Positions 47,673-59,440 of a DNA stretch of 64,000 nucleotides are shown piece after piece (the first letter of the stretch is position 1; every line of letters begins with the position of its first letter). Source of the DNA: Cheilinus undulatus. Taxonomy: Eukaryota; Chordata; Actinopteri; Labriformes; Labridae. The notes below the pieces were generated by a model that worked only from the letters and a program-made list of their open reading frames with translations, did no database searches and had not been told where the DNA came from. Both the position numbers and the translations under genes were made by a program. The stretch is from NCBI RefSeq assembly GCF_018320785.1, contig NC_054868.1, positions 49,304,874-49,368,873 of the forward strand. Reading direction: 5' to 3'.

Positions 47673-48113
47673 CTAGCAAAACATAAAGATATTTAACATC
47701 TCAGCCCAGTTCTTCAATATGAGACAAATAAACTGAAAGAACCAACACAGTACATCACACACTACTGACCACTAGAATCAAACCTGCTGCCCCAGGTTTA
47801 TAAAATCAAGCACCTATCCATTTTTGATCCTAAATGGGTCAATCTGAAGAGCTCAGGGACTTCAGGCGTGGTTCTGTGATGGATGCCACCTTTCCAATAA
47901 GACAGTTAACGAAATTTTACCCTGCTGGATATTCCACATTCATCTGTAAGTGATATTATAAGAAAGTGGAAGCATTTAGGAACAACACTCAGCAGGAAGC
48001 TGAAGACCAAGCACAAATCGTAAGCAAAAAAATTGTGTGGCAGGAGCTTCATGAGCGGGTTTTCATGGCCTGTTATGGCCAGTGGCAATTGTCAGATGGA
48101 GTGTTCTGTGGAG

Positions 48114-48594
48114 CAGTGTTCATTTTGTGAGCTATTTTTAATTTTAGACTCAGTTTAGTCTTTAAATGAAATGCATTTAGTCACTTAGTCTAGTTTTAGT
48201 CCATAAAAAGTCCTCACATTTTAGTCCTTATTTGTGGTCCAAGCATTTATTTTCTTGCCTAAATCTGGTAGCAAACCATCACAGTGTGTTCTATGCACTC
48301 TGCCAGAACTGGGGTCACTGCTTTCTACAGCTGAGAGACAGAATAGCTGCAGATGCACTGTGTTATGACGGATTTACCCAGAGTGGAAAAATATCACAGA
48401 TTTTGAATGTCCGACGAAAACTAAATTATATTTTGGTCCAGTTTTAGTCATCTTGATGAAAATTAAACTTAGTTTTTGTCAGTTTTAGTCATCACAGATC
48501 TATTTTTGTTAGTTTTAGCCTGGTTTTTGTCATGGGAAAAAAAGCTGTTGACAAACATTTTTAGTCATAGTTTTAGTCGACAAAATTAAATCTG
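48114..48594. mobile_element. hAT-type MITE inside the Tc1 relic
   Basis: Same family as 18103-18562: starts CAGTGTTCATTTTGTGAGC and ends ...AAATTAAATCTG with the same 'ttagtcatagttttagtc' interior. The flanks CTGTGGAG and CCATGGAA are compatible with an old 8-bp duplication but match at only five positions. Confidence 0.8.
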
Positions 48595-48956
48595 CCATGG
48601 AAAGAGGAATCGCAATTCTCTTTTTGGCAGTCTTGGCTGAATCTAGATGCCAGGAGAACCTTACCTGTCTAACTACATTGTGCCAAGGCATGCCTGCATG
48701 GCCTAGGTCACTTGTCTCCAATGAAGGCCAATCCTAATGCTTCAGCATACCTAGACATTTTGGACAATGCTATGCTTCGGACTTTGTGGCAACAGTTTGG
48801 GGAAGGCCCTTTTCCAATCCAACATGACTGTCCCTGAGTGCACAAAGCAAGGATTATAAAGCAGTGTTTCTTTAATGGTGTGGGTGTGCCCTCTGACTTT
48901 GTACAACCATAACTACAACTGTACAAAAACTAAAGAAATTTAAAAACACATCTTAA

Positions 48957-49575
48957 AGGGGACATATTATGCAAAAATCACTTTTTCAGGCTTTTCCAAC
49001 ACAAATATGTGCCCCTGGCCTGTCCACAATCCCCCTCAAGTACCAGAAAAATCCATTCACTCTCCCCCGTCTTTTTCTCCACCTTTCAGAAAATGTGTGC
49101 TGAAACAAGCCATTCTCAGATTTTACATCTAGTGACCTCACAAGGGGCGTAAGCACCTGCCCCCAGGTTTGGTTGGCCCTCCCCCACCTGGAGGAAAGTT
49201 CCATCCTCCTCTACTGACCCTCTCAGGTACCAGCTGAGATGCTGGGTAGCTTAGCTGGTTACCCTTCTGTCTATACTCTGGGAGATTGATGGTTTGAATC
49301 CCAGTCAAGTTCTAACCTTTGAATAAAAGTGTCTGTAACATCAGGAGTGCTGCATCCATTTCCTGAGAGGGGTGTGGACAGGGGTGGAGTCAGACAGCTA
49401 ATTACCATTAAAGCCACAGAAACGGCTCACTCTGAGAAGGGCTGTAACAGAAGGGGTTATTGACATGCAAAAATTTAGTACTGGAGTGGTTTTTCAGCAA
49501 CAAACTTCACAGGCATGTTTTGGGGACCTCTGAGAACAATATAAACTTGTCTTAAAAGGGTATAATATGTCCCCT
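48957..49575. mobile_element. piggyBac-like MITE flanked by TTAA
   Basis: AGGGGACATATTAT at the left and its exact mirror at the right, with TTAA on both sides (48953-48956 and 49576-49579), the target duplication of piggyBac-type elements. No transposase. It contains a tRNA-like stretch at 49241-49310. Confidence 0.85.
49241..49310 (+). repeat. tRNA-like (SINE head-like) sequence
   Basis: 'gggtagcttagctggttac' fits an A box and 'ggtttgaatcccag' a B box about 40 nt apart, as in a tRNA or tRNA-derived SINE head. Stems pair only partly, so I do not call it a tRNA gene. Confidence 0.45.
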
Positions 49576-49978
49576 TTAAAGAGCTATTTTGCACAGGCAT
49601 GAGCATGGTGACCCTCCTGATTTTGGCTTGATCTAAGGTGAGCCTTGGTAAAATAAAGTGTTAAAACCACTGCACTACAAATATGGTTTGATGAGCTTGG
49701 TGTGGAAGAACTGGACTTGCCCACACAGAGCCCTGACTTCAACCCCATCTAGCACCTTTGAGATGAACTGGAACAAAGATTGTGAGCCGGGCCTTCTTGT
49801 CCAGCATCAGTGCCTGACCTCCTAAAAGCTCTACAGAATGAATGGGCACAAATTCCCACAGAGACAATCCAGGAAGAGAGGAGGTTGTTATAGCTGCAAA
49901 AGGAGGGCCAACTCCACATTAAAGTACATGTATTTGATTGCAATGCCAGGCAGCTGAATACTTTTGTCTATATAGTGA

Positions 49979-51474
49979 ATATTATGGTGACTTTCTTGTG
50001 TGTGTTTCTGGCTTGACTCCTTTAATTCTTGATATTTTTGGCCTTTCCAGGCACTTTATTTGGTATGGTCTTTGCTGTGGTCCCAGTCAAGCTGCTGATA
50101 CTCAGATGTGATCCAAAGACCCTCCTGACCCCTGAGTGCTCATAGTATCATCACCAGGAGCATCATTAGAAGGAAATCTGAACCAATGCACTGGACTTGT
50201 TCAGTCACAGTTTACAGCTCCCTGACTTCAGACGCCAGGGGGAACTTCACAATGAATTAAAGGGGGATTTTAAAGACTGAACACTCCTGCCAAAGAAAGC
50301 TTCTGCAGCTTTTGCCAAAAAGATCATTTATTGCAGTTTTGATTCATCGTCAGGTATGCTGTCATAAATCAGAGCAGAAGTCGTTTCCATGGCTTTTATT
50401 GTGATATCGGTCACAACAAATACACAAATGAAGATCAGAAAACTTAGGAATCTTGGGAAAGAGCTGAGTCAAACACAGAAAAATGGATGAAAGTAAGAAG
50501 GGTCAAACCAAAGAAGGGCTGTCGATTGTTTCTGGCAGCAGGAAACCTCAAGTCTACTGTCTGCAGGTCATGGAAAAATCAAACTCACTCTAAGGTCACG
50601 ACCCGGGCAAACATGGATGTCTGGAGCTTGCCTCACACTCTACATCTGGAGGATTTGTTCTCGTAAATCTCTTCCTCTCACACTTTCAGACACACACTCA
50701 CTCTAGCACACTCGCCCCACACTCCCTCCATCCATAGCCGGCTTTCATGTATCAATGGCTCCATTGATAGGCTCGCGTGAGTCTCCCTGGGTGGATCCAG
50801 CTTTCAGAGTTCAGTGCGCCGTTAGACATTCTGACCTCAAGTTTCCTCACTCATACAGCCAGCCACAAATACAAATATGGTCATAGATCCACCATGAGGA
50901 ACTCACAATGTTTGTTATCCAGCCACTTTAACATGATGATAATATTAATCTCTGCACTTCACTTATACTTAATTTAGCTGTTTTGAAATTTGAGAAACAT
51001 TAAAGATAATTCAATAAGAATAATATAGATAGAGGGAGTATTCTGCTTTTTTTTTATGGCTCACCATGAAATAAAAACAAACAAAACAATCATAGGTCAC
51101 TTACAAATAGTCACTGTACTTTTAGAAGAATTCAAAGCTGTGGTGCCAAGGCTTTCCTGCTGGGCAGGTTCCCTTTTGCAGATAAAAATGTTTCATTTTT
51201 AATACCGTGGGTCTTGATTGATGATTCTCTGACGTTTGAGCTTCATATTGAGCAACTTGTAAAGTAGTTAAATTTGCAGCTGTTTTTATATTCCTGAAAT
51301 AAATCTTTCTTTTGTTTCATCAAAGAAAAGGCCTGTTGCTGCCTCTTTTCTGCCTCTAATTGATTGCTATGTATTGTGAAAGTATGCATCCTCTCAATGG
51401 CTTCTTAAAGGGAATACCATGGGACACTGATGAGGTTCATTACCAATCTAAAGAGCCTAGATCAGTGATACTCA
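49979..51474. other. Unassigned non-coding stretch
   Basis: No gene, RNA or repeat recognised. Confidence 0.5.
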
Positions 51475-51912
51475 ACATTTGTGGCTCTTTTATGGTTTAA
51501 TTTGAAATATTAATGTCCCCCCAAAATTTTAAAGACAGAAAACTCTGACCTCAGAAATTATCCAATCCATGTAACATTAATGAGTTTGTTTCCTACACCT
51601 TAACAGTTTGCTTTATATGTCAACTTTAATTCTTTGTCTCCATCTCCATTGCTATTATTTGCAATTTTTTTGCACTGTTTTTCATATTTTTTGCCACTTT
51701 TAATCAGTTTTTACAGCTACAAGCACATTTTTGCCACTATTGGCCCATTTTTGCCTCTTTTATCCTGCTATTTGCAATTTTTTCCCTCATTTTTTGTCCT
51801 TTGTTTGACACTTTTGCCCATTTAAGCTGCCTTTTGCCATTGAATGCCACTTTTAATTCACATTTTTGCCTCTCTTTGGTGTTTTTTTCTGCCCTTTTTT
51901 GTCCCTTTCACT
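51475..51912. mobile_element. T-rich element related to 33318-34092
   Basis: Shares 'catttgtggctcttttatgg', 'gacctcagaaattatccaa' and the GCCACTTTT/CCCATTTTTG core (51650-51905) with the element at 33318-34092. The right end is not clear. Confidence 0.6.
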
Positions 51913-51966
51913 CATTTTCTACCACTTTCTGCCCTTCCCACTTCCTGCTGCCCTCAAATTTTAAAA

Positions 51967-52416
51967 TGTGCCAGATATAGGACCCAAATGTAAGACTCGA
52001 GACAAAAGACATTTCCAAAAATTCACTGTTTAATAACAAGTCAGGTTCGGTACACAGGCAGGCAGTCAGACAAGGCAGAAGTATCCAAAAAACGTGAGGC
52101 ATAAAGGCAAGGTCTATAAACAAACCGGGTCAGATCTAACGAGATTAGGAGACTAGGATAGAGTGCTGGAACGTGACTATGAGATTCAACGAACTGGCGA
52201 CGAGACAGGAGGTTAAATACAAGAGGTAATGGGGAGTGATGAGACATAGGTGTGGGAAGGCACAATCAGCAGCAGGTGCCCACATGATGGGGGGAGGGAT
52301 GGGACACAAACCTGAAACAGAGACAGGGGTGAGTGATCTTCAAAATAAAACAGGAAATACAAGACATGAAACGTGAGGAATAAGTAAAGAAACAGATACA
52401 TAACAGACAGACATGA
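51967..52416 (-). mobile_element. LTR-like fossil (tentative)
   Basis: About 450 bp bounded by TGTGCCAGAT and ...GACATGACA, with the overall character of a teleost LTR read on the minus strand. No target duplication or internal region was recognised. Could instead be another kind of dispersed repeat. Confidence 0.35.
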
Positions 52417-52621
52417 CACTCCTCCATAGTTAGTCTGTTTTCAGTGCGACCACTGCAACCCTCCTCCACCCGAGCTACCTCCTATACCATCCCTCATCTG
52501 TCCATGTCCTCAGTAGTCCACTACACATCACTTCCTACATCCTTCCATAACCACCATCAGTGTCTAGACCCCACAGGGGGGTTCCTTTCCGGCTGTCAGT
52601 TTCACTGCCCATTCAAGGACA

Positions 52622-52705
52622 TCAGGGGTGTCCAAACATTTTCAACTGAGGGCCACATACAGAAATATAAAAGGATGTAAGGGCCACTTAAATACCCATG
52701 AGGCT
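52622..52705 (+). mobile_element. Left end of a CAGGGGTGTCC hAT-type element
   Basis: CAGGGGTGTCCAAACATTTT followed by 'gagggccacatacagaaata' and 'agggccactt'. No right end was found nearby. Confidence 0.7.
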
Positions 52706-53273
52706 ACAGGACATTAATTAAGTCAGATGCAGAATAAAAGAGGAGCTGGGGAGGAGGAAGGTTGCAAGAGCAGCTTGCAGAGAGAACGGCGGGGCCTGGC
52801 CAGACAAAAGCTGTGTGAACAAGGCAGCATGACAGTGACTGGTCTCAGCTGATGTGGGTTTGCATTAGATCAGCTTGACTACGTAGCCTGCCTGAGCTAA
52901 TGCTTAAAGCTCCATTTGATGGTTAACAAGGCAAATGGACAATCAATTCCAGGTTCTGGGGGATGCCAAGCAGATTTCAGGGATCCCTCTTTTGGCCTGG
53001 CTGCTACTGGATATTATTGGTGCTGCTATTTACTGTTGAAACTCATCAGGGAGTTAGGAAACAAGATGTTATTATTTTGGTTGCCAATATTTTTACCATG
53101 TACAGTGTTGTCTTTATTTAGTCACAAAAAAAGCACATCAATAAATTCTTCTTGTTGAGAAGTTTGTTTACAGAGTTAGCATGGTAGCACCGTCTTATGC
53201 TGAAGCTGTGATATGATACAACAAAGCGCAAGACCCATGTTCAAATGTGGGCCATATATCATTTAATTTTTTT
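52706..53273. other. Unassigned non-coding stretch
   Basis: May include interior of the hAT-type element starting at 52622. No gene recognised. Confidence 0.4.
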
Positions 53274-54397
53274 TGCAGCTATAACAGCTTCAACTCTTCT
53301 GGGAAGGCTTTCCACAAGGTTTAGGACTGTGCTCATGGGAATTTTTGACCATTCCTCCAGAAGCACGTTTGTGAGGTCACACACTGATGTTGGACCAGAA
53401 GGCCTGGCTCTCAGTCTCCACTCTAATTCATCCCAAAGGTGTTCTAGTGGGTCGAAGTCAGGACTCTGTGCAGGCCAGTCAAGTTCATCCACACCAAACT
53501 CTCTCATCCATGTCTTTATGGACCTTGCTTTGTGCACTGGTGCACAGTCATGTTGGAACAGGAAGGGGCCATCCTCAAACTGTTCCCACAAAGTTGGGAG
53601 TATGGAATTGTCCAGAATCTCAGAGTTCCTTTCACTTGAACTAAGGGGCCAAGCCCAGCTCCTGAAAAACAACCCCACACCATAATCCCCCCTCCACCAA
53701 ACTTTACACTTGGAACAATGCAGTCAGACACATACCGTTCTCCTGGCAACCACCAAACCCAGAATTGTCCATCAGATTGCCAGATGGAGAAGTGGGATTT
53801 GTCACTCCAGAGAATGCGTCTCAACTGCTCTAGAGTCCAGTGGCAGCGTGCTTTACACCACTGTATCCGATGCTTTGCATTGCACTTGGTGATGTATGGC
53901 TTGGATGCAGCTGCTCGGCCATGGAAACCCATTCCATGAAGCTCTATACAAACTGTTCTTGAGCTAATCTAAAGGCCACATGAAGTTTGGAGGTCTGTAG
54001 TGATTGACTGCAGAAAGTTGGCGACCTCTGCGCACTATGTGCCTCAGCATCCACTGACCACACTCTGTCATTTTACGTGGCCTACCACTTGGTGGCTGAG
54101 TTGCTGTTGTTCCCAATCGCTTCCACTTTGTTATAATACCACTGACAGTTGACTGTGGAATATTTAGGAGTGCGGAAATTTCACCACTGGACTTGTTGCA
54201 CAGGTGGCATCCTATCACAGTACCACGCTGGAATTCACTGAGCTCCTGAGAGCGACCCATTCTTCCACAAATGTTTGTAGAAACAGTCTGCATGCCTAGG
54301 TGCTTGATTTTATACACCTGTGGCCATGGAAGTGATTGGAACACCTGATTTCAATTATTTGGATGGGTGAGTGAATACTTTTGGCAATATATTGTAT
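53274..54397 (-). mobile_element. Tc1/mariner transposon, nearly full-length but frameshifted
   Basis: The minus strand carries a whole transposase in three frames. N-terminal domain at 54344-53964 ('GRSQELSEFQRGTVIGCHLC', 'PPSGRPRKMTE'). Middle at 53932-53516 with 'MGFHGRAA', '[11 protein letters not shown]' (first catalytic D) and '[15 protein letters not shown]'. C-terminal part at 53678-53259 with '[19 protein letters not shown]' (second D) and 'WPAQSPDFDPLEHLWDELEW' (third acidic residue), ending 'RRVEAVIAAKK'. Compared with 18833-19315, two bases are missing near 54009 (GACTGCAG for GACTCTTCAG), which shifts the frame. A second shift lies at about 53640-53660. The right terminal repeat is present ('gtgagtgaatacttttggc'); the left one is missing, with the element starting at 'tgcagctataacagcttc'. 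Confidence 0.92.
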
Positions 54398-55569
54398 AGC
54401 CAACAAAATAACATTATTGATGTGATTATAGCTCAGTGTTTACAGCTAATATATTAATTGAGTTTCTTATAAGGTGCCATCTATAAATAGACATAAACAA
54501 TGGTGCTGTATCATCCCTTTTTTTGGGGGGGGGGGGGCTTCTCAGCTCCAGACATGAGCTCACAGGGAGACTCTTTCTGGTGTGGGGAGGAGCAGAGGAG
54601 TGAAGGTTTGTGGTGTCTGCAGCACCAGGTGGGGGTGCACCTTTGAGCTGCATCATACCAAGTGTTCAGAAACACACCCAGCCACAATAATGAAAGCATG
54701 CACACACATGCACAAGTGCATTCATCCTTGTGAATACTTCATGTGCACCCAAATTACTTGCACAATTAATAGCACACACAAATGAAGAGCTTTTGTGAGA
54801 GGTCTATTAAGGGATCGGGTTCTAATTCTCTGAAAGATTCAAGATCGTGATGATCAATGACCGAACTTGCTGACAAGGTATTAAACCCTACAGCCTGCCA
54901 GTGGCCCACATTAACACTGTGGTTTTACCAGGCACAGGAGGAATGTATTTATCTGTTCCCTCGGGTCATTGTTGCATAAAAGAGAAAAGAATCTTCCCTT
55001 CGTCAGCTCGTCTGATTTGGTGAAAAACAAAAACTCACATACAAACATCAGACACACCAGGTCACATTTTCCCTTCATTGTCTGAACATAAAGTTTTACA
55101 GCCTGCTCCCCTTTTTATGTCTCAATCACTGTCTGTGTGTACGTCTACTGCTGGGGCTGTAGCCATCGTTACACATCATACAGACCTTTTACTATTTATA
55201 GTCTGCACAGTGTGTCATTATCCGCTGTGATTCACAGTTACAGTGATAAGATTAGGTAGTCATGTACAGTGTAGCTTCACCTTTCACCTTCACCAGGAAC
55301 AACACATCTCAGTTTCTCCTCTCAGTCTGTCATGATAATACTAATTTAAAAATTCATTTATACATTTGAATCAAACTCAGTTAAAACCCAAGAGGAGTCA
55401 GTAATGTTAATTCACATTTATTGTTGTGAACTCATTTCATCCCCATTCTGTTGACTACTGTTGCAAACATGTTGGACTGACCAGATCCATGTCTGCTTTT
55501 AGGGATCCAGCTTCCAAAGCTCCAATATGAATGAACTGTGCCCATCTGAGAACAGACATATCAGTCAGC
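54398..55569. other. Unassigned non-coding stretch
   Basis: No gene recognised. A G-run lies at 54524-54537. Confidence 0.5.
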
Positions 55570-56069
55570 AACATTTAACCCTTTATGGCCTGCCATACAA
55601 GTTCGACAGAGCATATCTTTACATTTTTACTTGCTGTAATACCATTTTTTGGAGTATTTGAATTGGCTACATCAATACACCCTTAGAACCCAAATTTTAC
55701 TATGTATGTGATAAGTCCATAGTAACAAATAAAAAACAAAAAAAAAGTCAAATGAAAAGCGTTTTACACATTTTCCTACATATAGAGATGTCATAGCTGT
55801 ATCCCTCAAAATTGTGATTGTAAAAAAGTTGCACAAGATCATTTCAACCCACCAAAAAAATATTTTGAGCATGGTCATAACTTCGTTTTTGAAATACACT
55901 CATCTTCAACAGAGAAAAATGAAAATAAAATTTAATCATGTTCAATTTGCAAAAAAGACAGCATCTTTTTGAAAAAACAAACTATTTACAGTAATAAGCA
56001 CAGTGATTACATAAAATTCATTTTTATGAATCGATTTATGATCCAAATTCAAGTATCACTTTGCACAGA
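55570..56069. other. AT-rich stretch, possible transposon interior
   Basis: Begins 'ttaaccctttatggcctgcc', which resembles a TTAA-type element end, but no mirror end was found. Otherwise AT-rich with no gene signal. Confidence 0.35.
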
Positions 56070-56526
56070 CATAATATGCGACAGGAGAGTGGCTGGCTGG
56101 CTGGACGCCGTTGTCGCCGCCATGTTGCCAGAGGCAAGTCTACATCAGTCAATACAGTAGACAAGGACTGTGCACGTTTTCACAATAAAAGCCTCAAATG
56201 ATCAGATTAATATATAAATTCAAAATATAAAAATATCTATACATATATGAAACTGTATTATATATAAAATTAGTTTATTTTAAATCATGGAGTAAATCTT
56301 TTCATTTAACTGAGAATAAACAAGAAAGAGGATTCTGCTTTTATGTTTCACTGTCAGTTATTATTTTTATAAATGATTCATTAAAATCCATGTAATCCCG
56401 TCATTTGAGCTTTTTATTCTGAAAACTTGCACAATCCTTGTCTACTGTATTGAATGATGTCACGACTTGCCTCTGGCAAAATGGCGGCGATGTCGACGTC
56501 CAGCCAGCTAGCCAATCTCCCGTCAC
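56070..56526. repeat. Fold-back element with ~130-bp inverted arms
   Basis: The left arm 56070-56206 ('ctggctggctggacgccg', 'gccgccatgttgccagagg', 'caatacagtagacaagga') and the right arm 56396-56526 are imperfect inverted repeats around an AT-rich spacer of about 190 bp. A transcript of either strand could form a long hairpin. Confidence 0.8.
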
Positions 56527-57756
56527 ATAAACTTAAAACAAAACAGTAAGGCAATTTGTGTTTGGTACATTATTTCTTTGTTGTAACAATGCTTCTTGGT
56601 AATACATTTTATACCATTGGAAAGCCTGTTTATTACCCTTTTAAATGATGTCACGTTTGTAAGGATCATGCATTTGTGGGATGAGCAGCAGAGCTGAGTA
56701 TGTGGGCTGCGCCCATGAAAAATGTGCCAGATCTTCTCTGCCAATGACAAACAGCTGATTCTGCCATTGACTCTTGTTTGGTGTTTGGTGGATTGGATGA
56801 TTGAAGTTTGAAGAAACAAGACATATTGACAGTTTAACAGTTTATTCATTTAACAAACAGGAGCCTCAATAGCGTGCGAAAGAACCATACACAGCCACAA
56901 CAGCCTGGCTCTATCTCCTCATGCTGGTTACCAGCCTGGTCACACACTGCTGTGGGATGGCATCCCATTCTTCCACCAGCATTTGTCGCAAGTCAGCCAA
57001 CATGGTTGTGTTGGTCAGTCTGGTATGAACAGCACACCCAAGCTGATCCCACAAGTGTTCAGTGGGGTTGAGGTCAGGACTGCTGGCAGGCCTTTCCATC
57101 CTATCCACTCCCAAATTCTGGAGGTAGTCTCTGATAAACCCCGCTCTGTGGGGGCGAGGGTTGTCATATTGAAGGATAGAGTTCTTGCTGACAGGGTGAG
57201 AAAACAGTTTTCTTGGGGTGTTGTCTTCTTAGGACGCCCACTTTGCGGCCTGTCTCTGACATCCTGTAATATGGAACTTGGCCTTCAGTTTGGAAATGGT
57301 ACAAGGGTTCACTCCAAACAATGCCACAACTTGGTTTTGCGTAACACCAGCTTGAAGTTGCCCAACAGATGGGCAACCACGGGCCCATGCCGATTCTTGA
57401 AGCAGACATCTACTGACCACTGTAGCAGGGCCCATGCTCACAGGTGCTGCCAATCAGGCACCTGATTGGCAGCACCTGGGGGTACCAGAAGCTCAAAACA
57501 GGAGTCAATAGCAACAACAAAATAAGCTGTTTAGCATTGGCAGAGAAAATTTGGCACATTTTTCATGGACGCAACCCACATACTCAGCTCTGCTGCTCAT
57601 CCCAAAAACGCATGATCCTTACAAATGTGGCATCATTTAAAAGGGTAATAAACAGATTTTCCAATGGTATAAGATTTATTACCAAGAAGCATTGTTACAA
57701 CAAAGAAATAATGTACCAAACACAAATTGCCTTACTGTTTTGTTCTAAGTTTATTA
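56525..57756 (-). mobile_element. Tc1 relic between ~260-bp inverted repeats
   Basis: The arms 56525-56780 and 57496-57756 are long inverted repeats with high similarity (for example 'ttggtacattatttctttgttg' and its mirror). Between them the minus strand has Tc1-like pieces: the N-terminal 'GQLQAGVTQNQVVALFGVN' and 'TISKLKAKFHITG' (about 57385-57280) and the C-terminal 'RPASSPDLNPTEHLWDQLG' (57095-57040) followed by 'LVEEWDAIPQQCVTRL'. The central catalytic part is missing or scrambled. Either the transposon has long inverted ends or the Tc1 piece sits inside a larger palindromic element. Confidence 0.75.
57441..57478. repeat. Perfect 18-bp palindrome arms, 2-nt loop
   Basis: CAGGTGCTGCCAATCAGG and its exact reverse complement are separated by CA. 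Lies at the 5' edge of the Tc1 coding relic. Confidence 0.95.
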
Positions 57757-57834
57757 TGTCTATGCTCAGTGATAGTGATAGTGGAGGTTCTCAGTTGCAT
57801 CAAGGTACTCCTGCCCAGCAGGAACAACTGCTAT

Positions 57835-58162
57835 AACACATTACTGTACATCTCCTCAGTAGCTACTCAGTACTTGAAATACAGTTTAAAATTAAAAATG
57901 CTTTACTCTTACTTTTGTTCTAGTCTATTGATTCTGTGTTATTAATTGGCAGCTTCATCTGTGCAGCTCTTGGAGTCCAATCAAATTTCCCTAAGGGGAC
58001 AATAAAGTGTATCGTATCGTATCGTATCATATCGTATCGTATCGTATCATATGGTACTTGAGCAGAATTATAGACCAGTACTTTAACTTCCACTTAAGTA
58101 AATTCTAACTACAGTAACCGTACTTTTTCTTTAGTAAAAGTCTGGTACTTTTTCCACCCCTG
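57835..58162. mobile_element. hAT-type remnant interrupted by a LINE tail
   Basis: 'cagtacttgaaatacagttt' at the left and 'aaaagtctggtactttttccacccctg' at the right (end 58162) fit a teleost hAT-type end. Between them 57935-58007 ('tcaaatttccctaaggggacaataaag') is a typical LINE 3' end followed by the (GTATC)n run. Left end not found. Confidence 0.55.
58008..58052. repeat. (GTATC)n pentanucleotide repeat
   Basis: About nine units of GTATC with CATATC variants, directly after an AATAAAGT LINE tail, so it probably originated as the LINE's own 3' repeats. Confidence 0.9.
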
Positions 58163-59440
58163 AGAACCCGTTTAAGAGCAAACACTAACAACAGTACTGA
58201 TATAACTTTATTAATAGCGCTGTGCTGAGAAACTGGAATGAGTTTTGACCTCAAAGGTTTTGGTGTTGGCAACCAGCCTTTTAGTTTAGTTGGGAAACCA
58301 CTGCAGTTTCACTCAAATGTTAATGAAGGAAACCTACTTTGCCTCAGGCTATCTTACCATTCAATCTTTAACTAAATCCTGGCTCATATTAACCTCACTT
58401 GTAGTAATACAAGATTCATGTGATGCTACACTAGATTTTTATAGGGGTCAGTTCTGAGAAATCCCACTGTTTTGAATACAACACTATTCTGTCACTGCAC
58501 CTTTTCTCAAGTTAAAGGAAAATTCTCCTGAAACCTGAATAAGACTTTAAGCATCAACTAAATCAAATAAACAGCTGGAATGACCCAAATAAAAACCATA
58601 TAAACAAGGTGATATGTGTTTATACCATTGGATGAACTATTCATGTGATCAGTTAAGTCAAAGCAGGAGTTCTGTCTTCTCCTTTAATGAGAAATGATCG
58701 CCAAAATAAACCCCAGCTGTTGTTAAATGATGATCTATGATGACATGAATGGTGTAATTAATTTAATGGTTAAGCTGCACCATTCTTGAAAGTGTAGCTT
58801 GAGGTTGAATGCATGTGTTAGCTTGTAGAAGAAGTCAAACTTGGACAAAGCACTGACACCCACTTACATTCTTAAAAAAGCTACTTGAGGCTAATTCTTC
58901 TGACATGAAGTGGATTTTGTTTTACAGTGAGATCCACCGAGGTGGCCGACACTCACCTGCCAGCCCACTCATCCTAGAGACAATCTGAGGAAGTGGATGA
59001 TCGAAATGAATAACAACACACGTCTCCTTTTAGGGAGTCTTCCTGACGGCTGCCTGGAACCCGCTGTAACTCTCCTCCTTCTCTCACTCTGTCCACTGGC
59101 TGTGATGTCACATGTGAAGAATTCCCCACCGGCGAGACTGCAGGGAGGTTTGAGTTAATAAGTGACAGTATGTGACAAGACTTAGCCTCCTCTGAACTGC
59201 ATTATGCACCATCACACGTAGTCCCATGTCTGTTTGTTAGTCATACTCAGACACATAAGATCCCTTTACTGTGTGTCATTCATTAGTCTTTATTTGGTGC
59301 ATCGATTCTAATCCTGCATTCAGCCATAAATGATCAGCAAAGTTTTGTGAATCAGAATTATTGACAATATTTCACATTATTTCATTTCAGGTTGAAGTTG
59401 GAAAGTTGTACACATGGGAGTGTAACTGTTATAGTTAAAT
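58163..59440. other. Unassigned non-coding stretch
   Basis: No gene, RNA or repeat recognised. Confidence 0.5.

Larger units (their letters stand above)
48866..49676. mobile_element. Probable hAT-type element inside the Tc1 relic
   Basis: Left CAGTGTTTCTTTAATGGTG and right 'gtgttaaaaccactg' are weak inverted ends of a type seen in hAT elements. They interrupt the Tc1 text between 'cacaaagcaaggattataaag' and 'aaatatggtttgatgagc', which are adjacent in intact Tc1 elements. It carries the piggyBac-like MITE at 48957-49575. Confidence 0.6.
47825..49978 (+). mobile_element. Tc1/mariner relic broken by nested insertions
   Basis: Transposase pieces lie in order on the plus strand. The N-terminal part (47840-48095) includes 'FRRGSVMDATFPIRQLTKF' with stops. 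The middle (48595-48860) ends 'LWQQFGEGPFPIQHDCP' (second catalytic D region). The C-terminal part (49685-49905) has 'WFDELGVEELDLPTQSPDFN' and 'DELEQRL'. The right terminal repeat 'ctgaatacttttgtctatat' ends near 49978. Insertions at 48114-48594 and about 48866-49676 split it. Several in-frame stops make it long dead. Confidence 0.82.

Noticed and set aside
49241-49310. A full tRNA gene inside the piggyBac-like MITE
   Set aside because: A- and B-box words are present but the acceptor and anticodon stems do not pair well; kept only as a tRNA-like repeat.
55570-57840. One complete TTAA-flanked piggyBac element beginning at 'ttaaccctttatggcc'
   Set aside because: No mirror end or transposase was found.
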